Part shown: positions 15,438-24,500 of the stretch, one piece after another | Layout: each line of letters starts with the position of its first letter | Numbering within the stretch: position 1 is the stretch's first letter | Virus record (IMG/VR): IMGVR_UViG_3300042465_001723 | Span: 1 to 41,840 of that record | DNA from: a virus | Length of the DNA stretch: 41,840 bases | Strand: one strand, 5' to 3' | Notes under the pieces: generated by a model | Told to the model about the DNA's origin: nothing | Database searches by the model: none | Seen by the model: the letters and a program-made list of their open reading frames with translations, nothing else | Made by a program: the position numbers and the translations under genes

Positions 15438-15898
15438 ATTTAACAGCCAACTTCTCCCTACATGAATTGACTAAGTCTGAGACAGCCTTGCGTCTTGGTT
15501 TGGACAACACACCAGATGAAGCTGCCATTGCTAGCTTGAAGCTACTTTGTGAGAAAGTGTTACAACCTGTTAGAGATCATTATAAAAAAGGTGTAAAATG
15601 TAATAGTGCATTTCGCAGTCCTGAAAGTAATGCTGCGGTGGGAGGATCAAAAACCTCAGACCATTGCCTTGGGAGAGCAGCCGATATAGAAATTCCGGGT
15701 GTTGCAAATGCTGATCTGGCCCAGTGGATTATGGATAATTTAGAATACACACAACTCATCCTAGAATTCTATACTCCCGGTATTCCAGACAGTGGTTGGG
15801 TGCATGTCTCATACGACCCAAGCAACCTAAAGAAACAAGAGTTGACAGCTACTAAACAAAATGGTAAGACGGTGTACCTAAATGGACTTGTCGCTTAA
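15434..15898 (+). CDS. Peptidase M15-family endolysin
   Basis: A 154-residue zinc peptidase, likely an endolysin that cuts peptidoglycan peptide links (L-Ala-D-Glu or D-Ala type). Visible motifs are NSAFRSPESNAAVGG (residues 57-71), SDHCLGRAADIE with H77 and D84, and GWVHVSY with H124. The pattern H-x6-D ... H is the zinc site of the M15 family. E111 in LILEFY is the probable catalytic base, which fits the family spacing. No signal peptide is present, so release depends on a holin. It overlaps the Rz-like gene by four bases. Host wall cleavage chemistry cannot be told from sequence. Confidence 0.85.
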   Translation: MNLTANFSLHELTKSETALRLGLDNTPDEAAIASLKLLCEKVLQPVRDHYKKGVKCNSAFRSPESNAAVGGSKTSDHCLGRAADIEIPGVANADLAQWIMDNLEYTQLILEFYTPGIPDSGWVHVSYDPSNLKKQELTATKQNGKTVYLNGLVA

Positions 15899-15909
15899 GG
15901 AGTGATATA

Positions 15910-16206
15910 ATGTCCTTTAAAAATCTAAATATAATTGGCAGAGAATATGAAGTGGTTTATTTAGATGATTTAAAAGATGTTATAGGGGATTGTGATTGTG
16001 ACAATTTAAAAATTAGAATAAAGAATGGACAGCCCCCTTCACTTGAAACAGACACTGTGTTACATGAAGTGGTGCATGCAATAGATAATGCAATGCAATT
16101 GAATATGACAGAAAGACAAGTGTATTGTGTGACAACAGGCTTGATAGCCACATTAAAAGATAATCAACAATTTTTAGAATATTTGTATAAGGCGTTAAAG
16201 AAATGA
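15910..16206 (+). CDS. Small HExxH metallopeptidase-like protein
   Basis: The product is 98 residues. A core helix has VLHEVVHAIDNAM with the HExxH zinc-binding motif (residues about 52-56), followed by a helix that could supply a third ligand. Similar tiny zincin-like proteins are common in phage and virion-adjacent regions, often with no tested activity. The start ATG overlaps a perfect TGATATAAT. A Cys-rich loop (GDCDCDN) lies near residue 30. Placed after the endolysin, it might process a virion or host protein or act in lysis; the function is not known. Stop and next start overlap (ATGA). Confidence 0.6.
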   Translation: MSFKNLNIIGREYEVVYLDDLKDVIGDCDCDNLKIRIKNGQPPSLETDTVLHEVVHAIDNAMQLNMTERQVYCVTTGLIATLKDNQQFLEYLYKALKK

Positions 16207-16688
16207 AAGAAGATTTCACAGCAACACAAAAAGAAGTTGTAGCTAGAAAGATGGGCTACAACGGGCCTATGCATATGTTTGATGAGTTCTTGATGTCAAC
16301 ACCAGCAGAAGCAAAGAAATATTCTTTGATCACTTCTAAGCTCTCAGAAGGCATGGCTAAGGGTGGTGCTGTTGTTCACTACGCTAAAGGTGGTCAAGTC
16401 ATTAAAGGGCCACAAGCTAAGCAAGTAGCTGAGGCTAAGAAGATAATTAGAGAGATGATTATTGAAGATGATGTAGACCCAAACATCATTATCAAATTGT
16501 CTCAAATGGCTGAGGATGTTATTAAAGATGCTTCTCTGTATCCCCGCTTTAGACAGGAACTGCTGGCTAACGACCTAGCAGAAGAAGAAGATGTTAGAGA
16601 GAAGATTGATTATCAAGTCTTGGCTATCTATTCAACCTTGGGAATTTTGACTCAGCAGATGATTGCATCTGGTGAATTGGGAGCATAA
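16203..16688 (+). CDS. Conserved virion-cluster protein, unknown function
   Basis: A 161-residue protein. The start (TQKEVVARKMGYNGPMHMFDEFLMSTPAEAKKY) is helical, followed by a Gly-rich linker with two AKGG motifs (AKGGAVVHYAKGGQ) and a C-terminal helical region rich in Glu, Asp and Ile. Stand-alone role is unknown; the short KGG-type linkers resemble those of phage internal-core and virion proteins. It overlaps the upstream gene by four bases and is followed two bases later by a large internal protein. A virion role is inferred from context. Confidence 0.55.
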   Translation: MKEDFTATQKEVVARKMGYNGPMHMFDEFLMSTPAEAKKYSLITSKLSEGMAKGGAVVHYAKGGQVIKGPQAKQVAEAKKIIREMIIEDDVDPNIIIKLSQMAEDVIKDASLYPRFRQELLANDLAEEEDVREKIDYQVLAIYSTLGILTQQMIASGELGA

Positions 16689-16690
16689 GA

Positions 16691-19303
16691 ATGGTAAATT
16701 GGAAGAAGCTTAAAAGGTTTACAAAGAAAGTTGCTAAGGCCGCTCTTGTTGTTGCGGCCCTTGTCAATCCTGCTTTGATACCAATGATAGGTAATGCTGT
16801 CTTGGGTGCTGTTGGTGTCACTGGAGCTAGTGCTGCTGCTGTCAGTGCTGCTGGTGCTTTTGCCATCACCACAGGAGGCAACTTAGTTGCAGGAGAATCT
16901 CTAGAAGATTCGGTGATAGCAGGGGCCACTTCAGCAGCCCTTGTTGGCGGCACACAATTGTTGTCGGATGCTGGCAGCCTTAGCTTAGGAGGAGGAAGTT
17001 CCTCTGCCGCTGGTGTGGATTCAGCTAGTGTTGGTGCTGCCAACACCACTAGTGCGTATACAGGAGTGACTGGTGGGGCAGGAGCAGAAGCCCTAACTCT
17101 CCCTGCTGCTGACACTAGTATGTATTCTATCGCTCCTAGTAGCAGCGTTTCTAGTACAGGCATACAAGCAAGTGCTGGTGAAGGGGTTAACTTATACACC
17201 CCTCCCACCACTCCTGCTAGTGCAGCAGCGTCTAGTGCCGACCTCACTGCTGGTACAGGCATGCAAGCTCCTGTCACTTCTAATTTAACAGGCTCAACCC
17301 TTTCACAGCCATTTTTAACAGACATGGGTGGAGGTCAAGGACTGACAGCACCCGCTGCTGGTGGCGGCACTGTAAGTGAGGCTGGTGTTTTTGGTGCTCC
17401 CTTAGGTGCTTATGATGTTCCTTCTGTCAGCTTAACTGATGCTTATGCTGTTAATGAATTAACAAAAGACGAAGAAGACGAAGAAAAGAAAAAGAGAGAA
17501 GAAGAAGAAAAAGCAAAGAAAGAAAAAGAAGCTTTAGATTTGACAGCAGCTTTTGCTGCTATTGGTGAGCTTCTCTCTTCAAGAGATGCTGGTACAAGAG
17601 GTGAAAGAACATTTGCTGATGGTGGTGCTGTGCTTCCTACTCAGCCAACAGCAACACAAGCTCCCGTTCAACAAACAGCAATTACTTCTGGAATGACAGC
17701 AACTGCACAACAAGCAGGTGCAATACAACAAGCTACACCTACAGCAGGTGTGGTGTCAGCAGAAGTGGCTGCTCCAACAGCAGTGGCTGAAGAGAAAATT
17801 GCAGCAGACCAAGCTCAAGCTAAACTTGCTGAGAGCCTAACTGGTGTGAAAGCAGAGCAGGGTGTCTTGTCTAAAGAAGCACAAGCTCAAGCAGCCACTG
17901 TTGTTCCTACAGAGACAGCGGTTGGTAAAGAAGCAGCAGCACAGGGAGTGGCTACACAAGTGGTTGCTCCTCAACAAAGAACACTACAAGCTGGTGAAGT
18001 TGTTAGTGGTGCTGCCGTAGATCAGAAACAAGTGGAAGCTGCTCTGGCTAAGACACAGGCTGCTCAAGGAGTTGTCTCAGAAGAGATGACAACACAAGGA
18101 CAGCTTAATAAGCTTCTGACAAACTTTGATGCTGGTAACCCACCTCCGTGGGCTGCTGCCTCTATGCGTGGTGTTACAGCACAGCTTGCAGCTAGAGGAT
18201 TGGGTGCTAGTAGCATGGCTGGTCAAGCCATTGTTCAAGCCACCTTAGAAGCTGCTTTGCCTATTGCTGCTGCTGATGCTAAAGTGTTTGAACAGATGGG
18301 TTTACAAAACCTTTCTAACAGACAACAAACAGCTATGGTATTGGCTGAGCAAAGAGCTAAGTTTTTGGGTCAAGAGTTTGATCAGAACTTCCAGACTAGA
18401 GTGTTGAATGCTGCTCGTGTTGCTGACATTGCTGACAAAAACTTCACTGCTGATGTCACCATTGCTTTGGAGAATGCTCGTCTTACAAGCACAATGGACT
18501 TACAGAACTTGTCTAATAGACAAGCACTGATATTGGCAAAGACAGCACAGGTGGCTTCTCTTGAGACAGCCAACCTAAACAACAGACAACAAGTGGCTGT
18601 TGAAAATGCTAAGTCTTTCTTGGCTATGGATGTTAGAAACTTAGACAACAGACAACAAACAGCTTTGTTTAAAGCTAAGGAAATTGCTGACTCCATCATC
18701 TCTGACACTGCTGCTGCTAATGCAGCTAAAGCAACCAATGCAGCAAATGCATTAGAGGCTGACAAGGTGAATGCACAGCTGGCTTTGTCTGCTTCTCAAT
18801 ATAATACAGCAGAGAAAAACAAAGTGTCTATGTTTAACAAGTCTGCTGCTGATGAGCTTTTGAAATTTAATGCACAAGAAGCTAATAACAGAGCGGAGTT
18901 CAATGCAAACTTAGCGACACAAATTAACATAGCAAATGCTAAAGTGTTGGCAGAAGTTTCAACAGCAAACACAAGAGAAGTGAATGCTATGGCTGCTGTT
19001 AATGCTAAGAATGCTACAGACTTGTCTGCTTCCACATATGCTCAGCTTTCACAAACCTATCGTGATAGGATTGAGCAAGCATGGAAGACAGCCGATAATG
19101 ATGCAACTAGAGCTAATGAAATTACCAAGGCAAACATTACTTCTTCGATGAGTAAATACACTGCTGACTCTGCGGCAGATGGTGCTTTTTATTCATCTAT
19201 GGGCCAACTAGCTGTGGCATTACTATCCACAGGTGGAACGACAGGTGGAAAGATTGGCTTAGAGAGCCTGTACGATCTGTTTAAGAAGATAAAAGGATCA
19301 TGA
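16691..19303 (+). CDS. Large internal virion protein with 22-residue repeats
   Basis: An 870-residue protein, probably carried inside the capsid and ejected with DNA. The N-terminus is basic, then strongly hydrophobic and Gly/Ala-rich (residues about 14-66), which could insert into membranes. An acidic/basic coiled-coil block lies near 257-280 (DEEDEEKKKREEEEKAKK) and a Gln/Ala-rich linker near 300-470. Residues 538-660 hold repeats of NLxNRQ type: Asn at 540, 606, 628 and 650 (with a degenerate copy at 584), all on a 22-residue grid. Downstream to 830 is a long helical Asn/Ala-rich stretch. Composition and place fit the internal core proteins of podoviruses. Confidence 0.6.
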   Translation: MVNWKKLKRFTKKVAKAALVVAALVNPALIPMIGNAVLGAVGVTGASAAAVSAAGAFAITTGGNLVAGESLEDSVIAGATSAALVGGTQLLSDAGSLSLGGGSSSAAGVDSASVGAANTTSAYTGVTGGAGAEALTLPAADTSMYSIAPSSSVSSTGIQASAGEGVNLYTPPTTPASAAASSADLTAGTGMQAPVTSNLTGSTLSQPFLTDMGGGQGLTAPAAGGGTVSEAGVFGAPLGAYDVPSVSLTDAYAVNELTKDEEDEEKKKREEEEKAKKEKEALDLTAAFAAIGELLSSRDAGTRGERTFADGGAVLPTQPTATQAPVQQTAITSGMTATAQQAGAIQQATPTAGVVSAEVAAPTAVAEEKIAADQAQAKLAESLTGVKAEQGVLSKEAQAQAATVVPTETAVGKEAAAQGVATQVVAPQQRTLQAGEVVSGAAVDQKQVEAALAKTQAAQGVVSEEMTTQGQLNKLLTNFDAGNPPPWAAASMRGVTAQLAARGLGASSMAGQAIVQATLEAALPIAAADAKVFEQMGLQNLSNRQQTAMVLAEQRAKFLGQEFDQNFQTRVLNAARVADIADKNFTADVTIALENARLTSTMDLQNLSNRQALILAKTAQVASLETANLNNRQQVAVENAKSFLAMDVRNLDNRQQTALFKAKEIADSIISDTAAANAAKATNAANALEADKVNAQLALSASQYNTAEKNKVSMFNKSAADELLKFNAQEANNRAEFNANLATQINIANAKVLAEVSTANTREVNAMAAVNAKNATDLSASTYAQLSQTYRDRIEQAWKTADNDATRANEITKANITSSMSKYTADSAADGAFYSSMGQLAVALLSTGGTTGGKIGLESLYDLFKKIKGS

Positions 19304-19512
19304 AACACATTAAAGCTTATATGAATAAAATAGATGCGATGCTCGCTTCTACTAAGCCTTCTTCCCCTAAAAAGAAGAGCTTTGGCTTTGCTTCTTCTAA
19401 AGAGAAACCAGCAGAAGAAACAAAGAGAGAAGACATGAATATGAAAATCATTGCAGACGTTGTCCAAGGTATTAGAGAAGCACGAGAGGAACTGGTTAAT
19501 GCAAAAAGCTAA
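19300..19512 (+). CDS. Small basic protein of internal-protein cluster
   Basis: The product is 70 residues, Lys-rich, with a Ser/Pro/Lys middle (KPSSPKKKSFGFASSKEK) and a C-terminal helix (IIADVVQGIREAREELVNAKS). It starts four bases inside the preceding gene (ATGA) and overlaps the next start by 14 bases, so it is translationally coupled in both directions. No domain recognised. Its size and charge would suit a minor virion component or a DNA- or protein-binding adaptor. Codon bias is as in the neighbours, so it is likely real. Confidence 0.55.
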   Translation: MKHIKAYMNKIDAMLASTKPSSPKKKSFGFASSKEKPAEETKREDMNMKIIADVVQGIREAREELVNAKS

Positions 19513-20005
19513 AACTTCACCCTTTGATGTTATTACACCAGTACCTCCGGGTGTGTCTTGGACTGCTCCTGAGAAAAGCAGACCGTGGCAACAGCCTCCA
19601 CAGCTTACAAGCATTTCTGATGTAGCACAACGCTACATGGATATGTTTTCTAGTCCAGACGTTATGCTTAATACACTAGATGTACTAGAGAGCAAGGTTC
19701 CTCTATCTGCCATTGCTGAGTCATTGATGTTAAACAATGTATCAGAAGGGCTGCATACACTAGACGCTGGCATCTTGGTGATGCCTGTCATTATTGAATT
19801 GTTTGTTTCTATTTGTACCTTGCATAAGATTGAATACATTATCTATGCAGATGATGTGGAAAGAAACACAACAGTGCCTACTCGTATTGCCAAGCTTGCT
19901 GTAAAGAAAGCTATGGAGAAGATGGAGGAAGCAGTTCCAACAGAACAACCACGAGAAGAAAAGCCAATGGGTTTAATGGCACGTAAACAGAAAGAGATGG
20001 TGTAA
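19499..20005 (+). CDS. Conserved internal-cluster protein, unknown function
   Basis: A 168-residue protein. Start chosen at the ATG (19499), which gives MQKAKTSPFDV and keeps only a 14-base overlap; an earlier TTG would extend it by 16 residues. The N-terminal segment is proline- and Trp-containing (VPPGVSWTAPEKSRPWQQPP). Then come helices, including a hydrophobic one (ILVMPVIIELFVSICTLHKIEYIIY) that might be membrane-associated, and an acidic/basic tail ending GLMARKQKEMV, reminiscent of the end of the 1668-2216 product. Found among internal virion genes here; presumably a structural protein. Confidence 0.55.
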   Translation: MQKAKTSPFDVITPVPPGVSWTAPEKSRPWQQPPQLTSISDVAQRYMDMFSSPDVMLNTLDVLESKVPLSAIAESLMLNNVSEGLHTLDAGILVMPVIIELFVSICTLHKIEYIIYADDVERNTTVPTRIAKLAVKKAMEKMEEAVPTEQPREEKPMGLMARKQKEMV

Positions 20006-20006
20006 T

Positions 20007-21542
20007 ATGCCTTCAGCTTTAACAGCTTTCCTTGGCGGTGCAGCAGCACAAGCCACCACAATGATTGAAGCAGAGAAGAAGAATGCTAGAGAGCTTGCTG
20101 CTGCTCAGGCTTCCACCATGTTGAAAAACTACATGGAAGTGGATAAGCAAGCTAAGGACTTGTCTAGCAAGATGGCTTCAGATGTAGAGTTTTTGAAGGG
20201 CTATTATCCAGATGTCTCTGATGATGACTTAGTAGAAGCTGCTAAGAATCCAGAAGCTATGGCTGTGTTCAAGAAGAAAGCTAGTGAGCCAGACTTTGAT
20301 TCTCGTGCCATTAAGTTTAATGACTTTGTCACTGTTGCTTCTAAGAATTCTGGTAAAGATTTTAAGACTCAGATTAATGAGCTTTACGACATTAGAAAAC
20401 TGGAAGCTGCTCCTACACCAGCAGCAAAAAATTTAGGATTCTTTAGACAGATAGCAGCAGGGGCAGGAGAAGAAGAGCTTAAACGCATTGTGGCTCCTTT
20501 CGGTGTCACCCCTGAGCAGCTTAGAGGTGCTATGACTTATAAGCCTTCTGTAACTTCTGCTGCTAAGTTTAATTTGAATGCTTTGTCTACTAAGACATTT
20601 GCTCAGGAAGAAGACAAGGCTAAGCTTGATGTGGTGGCTGCACAAGCCTTGCCTAAAGACGATCCAAAAAGAGAGGCTGCTTTGGTAGCAGCCACTACAA
20701 AATTGTCTCAGTTCACTGTTGTTAAGTCTTTGGTGAGCACCGAAGGATTGACTAATGAAAAGATTCTTTCCAACTTGGTGTCTCAGATTCAAGACCTTCC
20801 TAAAGATTCTCCAAAGCGTAAAGAGTTGGAAGCTCAAGTTGAAGAACGTAAAAAACTCATGTCTTCTAAAGAAACAAAAGTTACAGAGAATGACATTAGA
20901 ACAGACTTAGCCACTCGTATCATTGAAGCTAAAAAGAGCGGAAAGACACAAGAAGCTACAGCTTTAACTGCTGAGTTGAAGCAGCGTGAAGCTTTGTTGG
21001 ATAAGGCAGAAACTGACCCCAATAAGATTTCAGCAGCTTCCTATCAAACAGCAGCTAACAGAGCCATTGCTTCTGCCATCGCCACTTATGTACCTGCTGG
21101 TGACTTCAATATAGTCACTGATCCCAATGGTAATCAAACTGTGACGTTGAAGAATCTCACTAAGACAGCAGACTATGACAAGGGCTTAAACGCAGGTAGG
21201 CTTGCTGTGTTGAAAGAATACACAAATGAGAATGGTGTTCCTAAGTCTGAAGAACACAAGCTTGCTTTGATTGCTATTGGCATTGTGTTTGATAATAGAG
21301 GTGTTGCTTCTGTGCCAACAGCCAGAACTGGCGGCGGGATTCCCGCTCCTGCTGCACCTGCACCAGCCCCTGCTGCACCAACACCAGCCCCTGCTGCCGC
21401 TGCACCTGCTCCTAAGCCGTTGCCTTCTAAAACTAAGACAGCAACTATGGCAGATGTTAATGCCTTTGCAGCACAGAAGAAACTTTCTCCTGCACAAGTA
21501 AAAGCAGACTTGGAAAAAAACGGCTATAAGATTGTAGACTGA
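20007..21542 (+). CDS. Internal virion/ejection protein
   Basis: A 511-residue, mostly helical protein. The start (MPSALTAFLGGAAAQATTMIEAEKKNARELAAAQ) is Ala-rich and amphipathic, with continuing helices through 300. A Pro/Ala-rich linker (residues about 440-475, PAPAPAAPTPAPAAAAPAP) precedes a small folded C-terminal region (TMADVNAFAAQKKLSPAQVKADLEKNGYKIVD), which looks like a helical end domain. Place between two other large helical virion proteins fits an internal core or ejection protein. The gene is followed eight bases later by the giant gene. Arg codons are mostly AGA here, unlike in the capsid gene. Confidence 0.6.
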   Translation: MPSALTAFLGGAAAQATTMIEAEKKNARELAAAQASTMLKNYMEVDKQAKDLSSKMASDVEFLKGYYPDVSDDDLVEAAKNPEAMAVFKKKASEPDFDSRAIKFNDFVTVASKNSGKDFKTQINELYDIRKLEAAPTPAAKNLGFFRQIAAGAGEEELKRIVAPFGVTPEQLRGAMTYKPSVTSAAKFNLNALSTKTFAQEEDKAKLDVVAAQALPKDDPKREAALVAATTKLSQFTVVKSLVSTEGLTNEKILSNLVSQIQDLPKDSPKRKELEAQVEERKKLMSSKETKVTENDIRTDLATRIIEAKKSGKTQEATALTAELKQREALLDKAETDPNKISAASYQTAANRAIASAIATYVPAGDFNIVTDPNGNQTVTLKNLTKTADYDKGLNAGRLAVLKEYTNENGVPKSEEHKLALIAIGIVFDNRGVASVPTARTGGGIPAPAAPAPAPAAPTPAPAAAAPAPKPLPSKTKTATMADVNAFAAQKKLSPAQVKADLEKNGYKIVD

Positions 21543-21550
21543 GGAACATC

Positions 21551-24500
21551 ATGCCACTTGTTGATGACTTTGAAAGCTTCATTGCCACCCCTTCGGAGCA
21601 GCCTACCCCTGCTTCTCCTCCACTACAAGAGAGCATTGCCAATGCTTTCGAGACTTTCAAACAAACATCTTCCGCTTTAAAGCCCTCAGAAGCCCCTACA
21701 GAGGTCCCTTCTTTTGGGGGATATAGGTCTAGGGCTGGTGTGGGGAGAACCCCTGCTCCTGCCCCTGTAACAGAGCCTACACCTGCTAAGCCTTCTGTCC
21801 TAGACATTGCTAAACAAAGCAGTATTCAAGCCAAAGCTAGTAATTTAGAGAGGCAAAAGAAGATTGAAGAAGGCCAGTTCTCTTTTAAAGACTTGTCTGA
21901 GAAGCCTGACACATTCAAAGCAATCAATGACTATGCCGTAGCTAGGTTTGGCAAAGAGGGAACTATGCTTCCTAATGAAACCAAGGATGATTATGTTAAG
22001 CGGTGGGCTGGTCACATGCGTATGCTTTCTTTTGGTAACCTTATTTCAGGTACACAAGAGCTTCAATATCTAAACAACGCTAGCCAAGAAGACTTATTAA
22101 AAGCCAAGAAAGCTTATGACATCTTTGACAGCACTGCCAGCTACTTCAGTGCTAAAGGACAGAAGGGATTTACCCCTGTCCTAGATGCTTTAGGTAGCAT
22201 TGTGTCTGACCCCACCACAGCCATCTCTTTAGGCGCTGGTACTATAGCAAAGAATGTCTTTGCTAAAGAAGCAGCAACTAAAGGATTGAGAGCAGCCTTG
22301 ACTAGTAGGCTTGGAGCAACTGCCGCTGTTACAGTGCCCACTGTTGAGGGAACAGGTGCTGCCTTGTCTAATGTACAAGAGCAACGTAGAAAGCTTATTA
22401 CACAAGACGCTGCTAATAAAGACTCTAGAGCAAAAGTGGAACAGGCTAAGCAAGTGGTGGCACAGCTTCCTCCTGAGCAGCAAAAAGAACTGACTGATCA
22501 AATCAAAGAAGTTGAAACCACATTAGCAGCAGAAGAAAAGAAAGTTGCTGAGGGTATCAATCTTGCTGAGGTGGGCACTGCTGGCACTATCGGTGCAGTG
22601 GCAGGTACAGCAGAAACTGCTGGCTTGTTAACAGCAGCTAGACTTGCTACAGGCAAGACACCAGTGAATGAGCTTGATGCTATATTGGCACAGCGACAAC
22701 AAGCTGCAAGAGGACGTATAGAGCCACAGATGGATGTGTCTGTCCCTCCTCCAAAGGTGGAGATAACTCCTAAAGATCCCACAGAGACACAGCTTGAAGA
22801 TGCTTATGACATCTTTGAAGGTAGGAAGCTTCTGGATAAAGAGGGAGATCCTACAGCCATTGCTGAGATGCAAATAAGAAATGATGTGAACAAGAAAGCT
22901 GCACAGATTGCTGGCAACATTTGGTCACAGGTTCCTGAGCTTGCTCCTAAAGCAGATCAAAAAGTTAGCGATGCTGTCAAGAATGTTTTCATGAACATTG
23001 ACAACATTGATGATGTTGTTCTTCGTGATGCTCTTTCTAATGCTGGTGTTACACCAGAAGAGTTTGCTCGTATGAACAGAACAACAGCAGGAGATGCTGG
23101 TCGTACCTTACAAGCCTATTCTGTGCTTGCTCGTATTCAGAACAAGCTTAAGAACATTGACCCTGCTGCTGCCAAAGAAGTTGATTTGATGTATGGCAAA
23201 CGCAATACACTTACCTCTGCCTTCACTGGCTTGTATGATTTATCTCTGAGACTTGATAGAGAACTTAAAGCTCTGATGGTGTCACAAGTGGCTACCACCA
23301 TTCGTAACGGCTACTCTGGCTTGGCTGTTGTCACCTTTGGCACAGCCTCTGAAGCTGTGGAGTCTGCTCTATATCGCATGGGCAAGACAGCCTATGAACT
23401 TGGTAGTGGTAAGCCACTGACAGGCAGCTTCACTGGTGGCATCAAAGGTGTTTATGATGATGCTGTTAGAACAGCTTTCTATTTAGGCCAAGGCAACTTA
23501 TCTTCTGATGTAGCAGAGAGATTGCTTGCTGGTTCACCAACATTGCGTGGACGCATCTTACGTACAGTGGGTGAGAACGAAGCCGCTGAACTTTCTAAAG
23601 TGGCACAAATAGCTAATACATTAAACGTAGCTCAGGATGCTTTCTTTAGAAAAGCCATCTTCACTGCCTCTGTTGAGAAGCAACTCAGCAGAGTTGGTAT
23701 TGATATGTATGATGTGATGGCTCAAGGAAAGAACATTCCTATTGATGTTCTTAAGAATGCTACAGATGAAGCCTTGGCTGCTACATTTAGCAAGATGCCA
23801 ACACAGGGCATTATGTTTCATGGCGTTAAGTTTATTGAAGCACTAGGCCCTGTTGGTTCCACTGTCATTCCTTTCCCCCGCTTCATGGCTAACGCTATGT
23901 CATGGACGTACAAGCATAGCCCTATGGGAATCTTCTCTGGTGCTGGTGACATAGCTAAAGGATCTGCTATGTTGAAGGCTGGAAACGAAGAAGGTCAAAG
24001 GTATTTGATGCAGGGTTTAGAGAATACTTCTAAGGGTGCTATCGGCACTGCTGCCATCTATGCTGCTTATAAATACAGACAAGAAAACCAAGACACCAAC
24101 TGGTACGATGTAAAGAATCCAGACGGTAGCACAGTGGATGCGAGAGCTTTGTTCCCTGCTGCTCCTTTCCTTGCGATGGGTGACTACTTGGTTAAGTTTG
24201 GAAAAGCTAGAACAGATGAGTTTAAAACCAAGGAATTCTTAGAGGCTATGACAGGCTTTAAAGTACCTGCTGGTACTTCTGCTTGGTTGGGAGATAAGTT
24301 TGCTGAGTCCTTGTCTAATATGCAGACAGGTGAAGGCAGTGCTGACACTAAGGTTGCTACGTTCTTTGGTGAATGGGCAGGACAATATTTAGGTAGGGCA
24401 CTCATTCCTTTGCAACAAGTGAGTGATTTGTTTGGTGCTATTGATAGAGATGAAACTCTGCCTAGAGATGCCTATCAAATCCCTGCTGGTGAGGAAGGCT

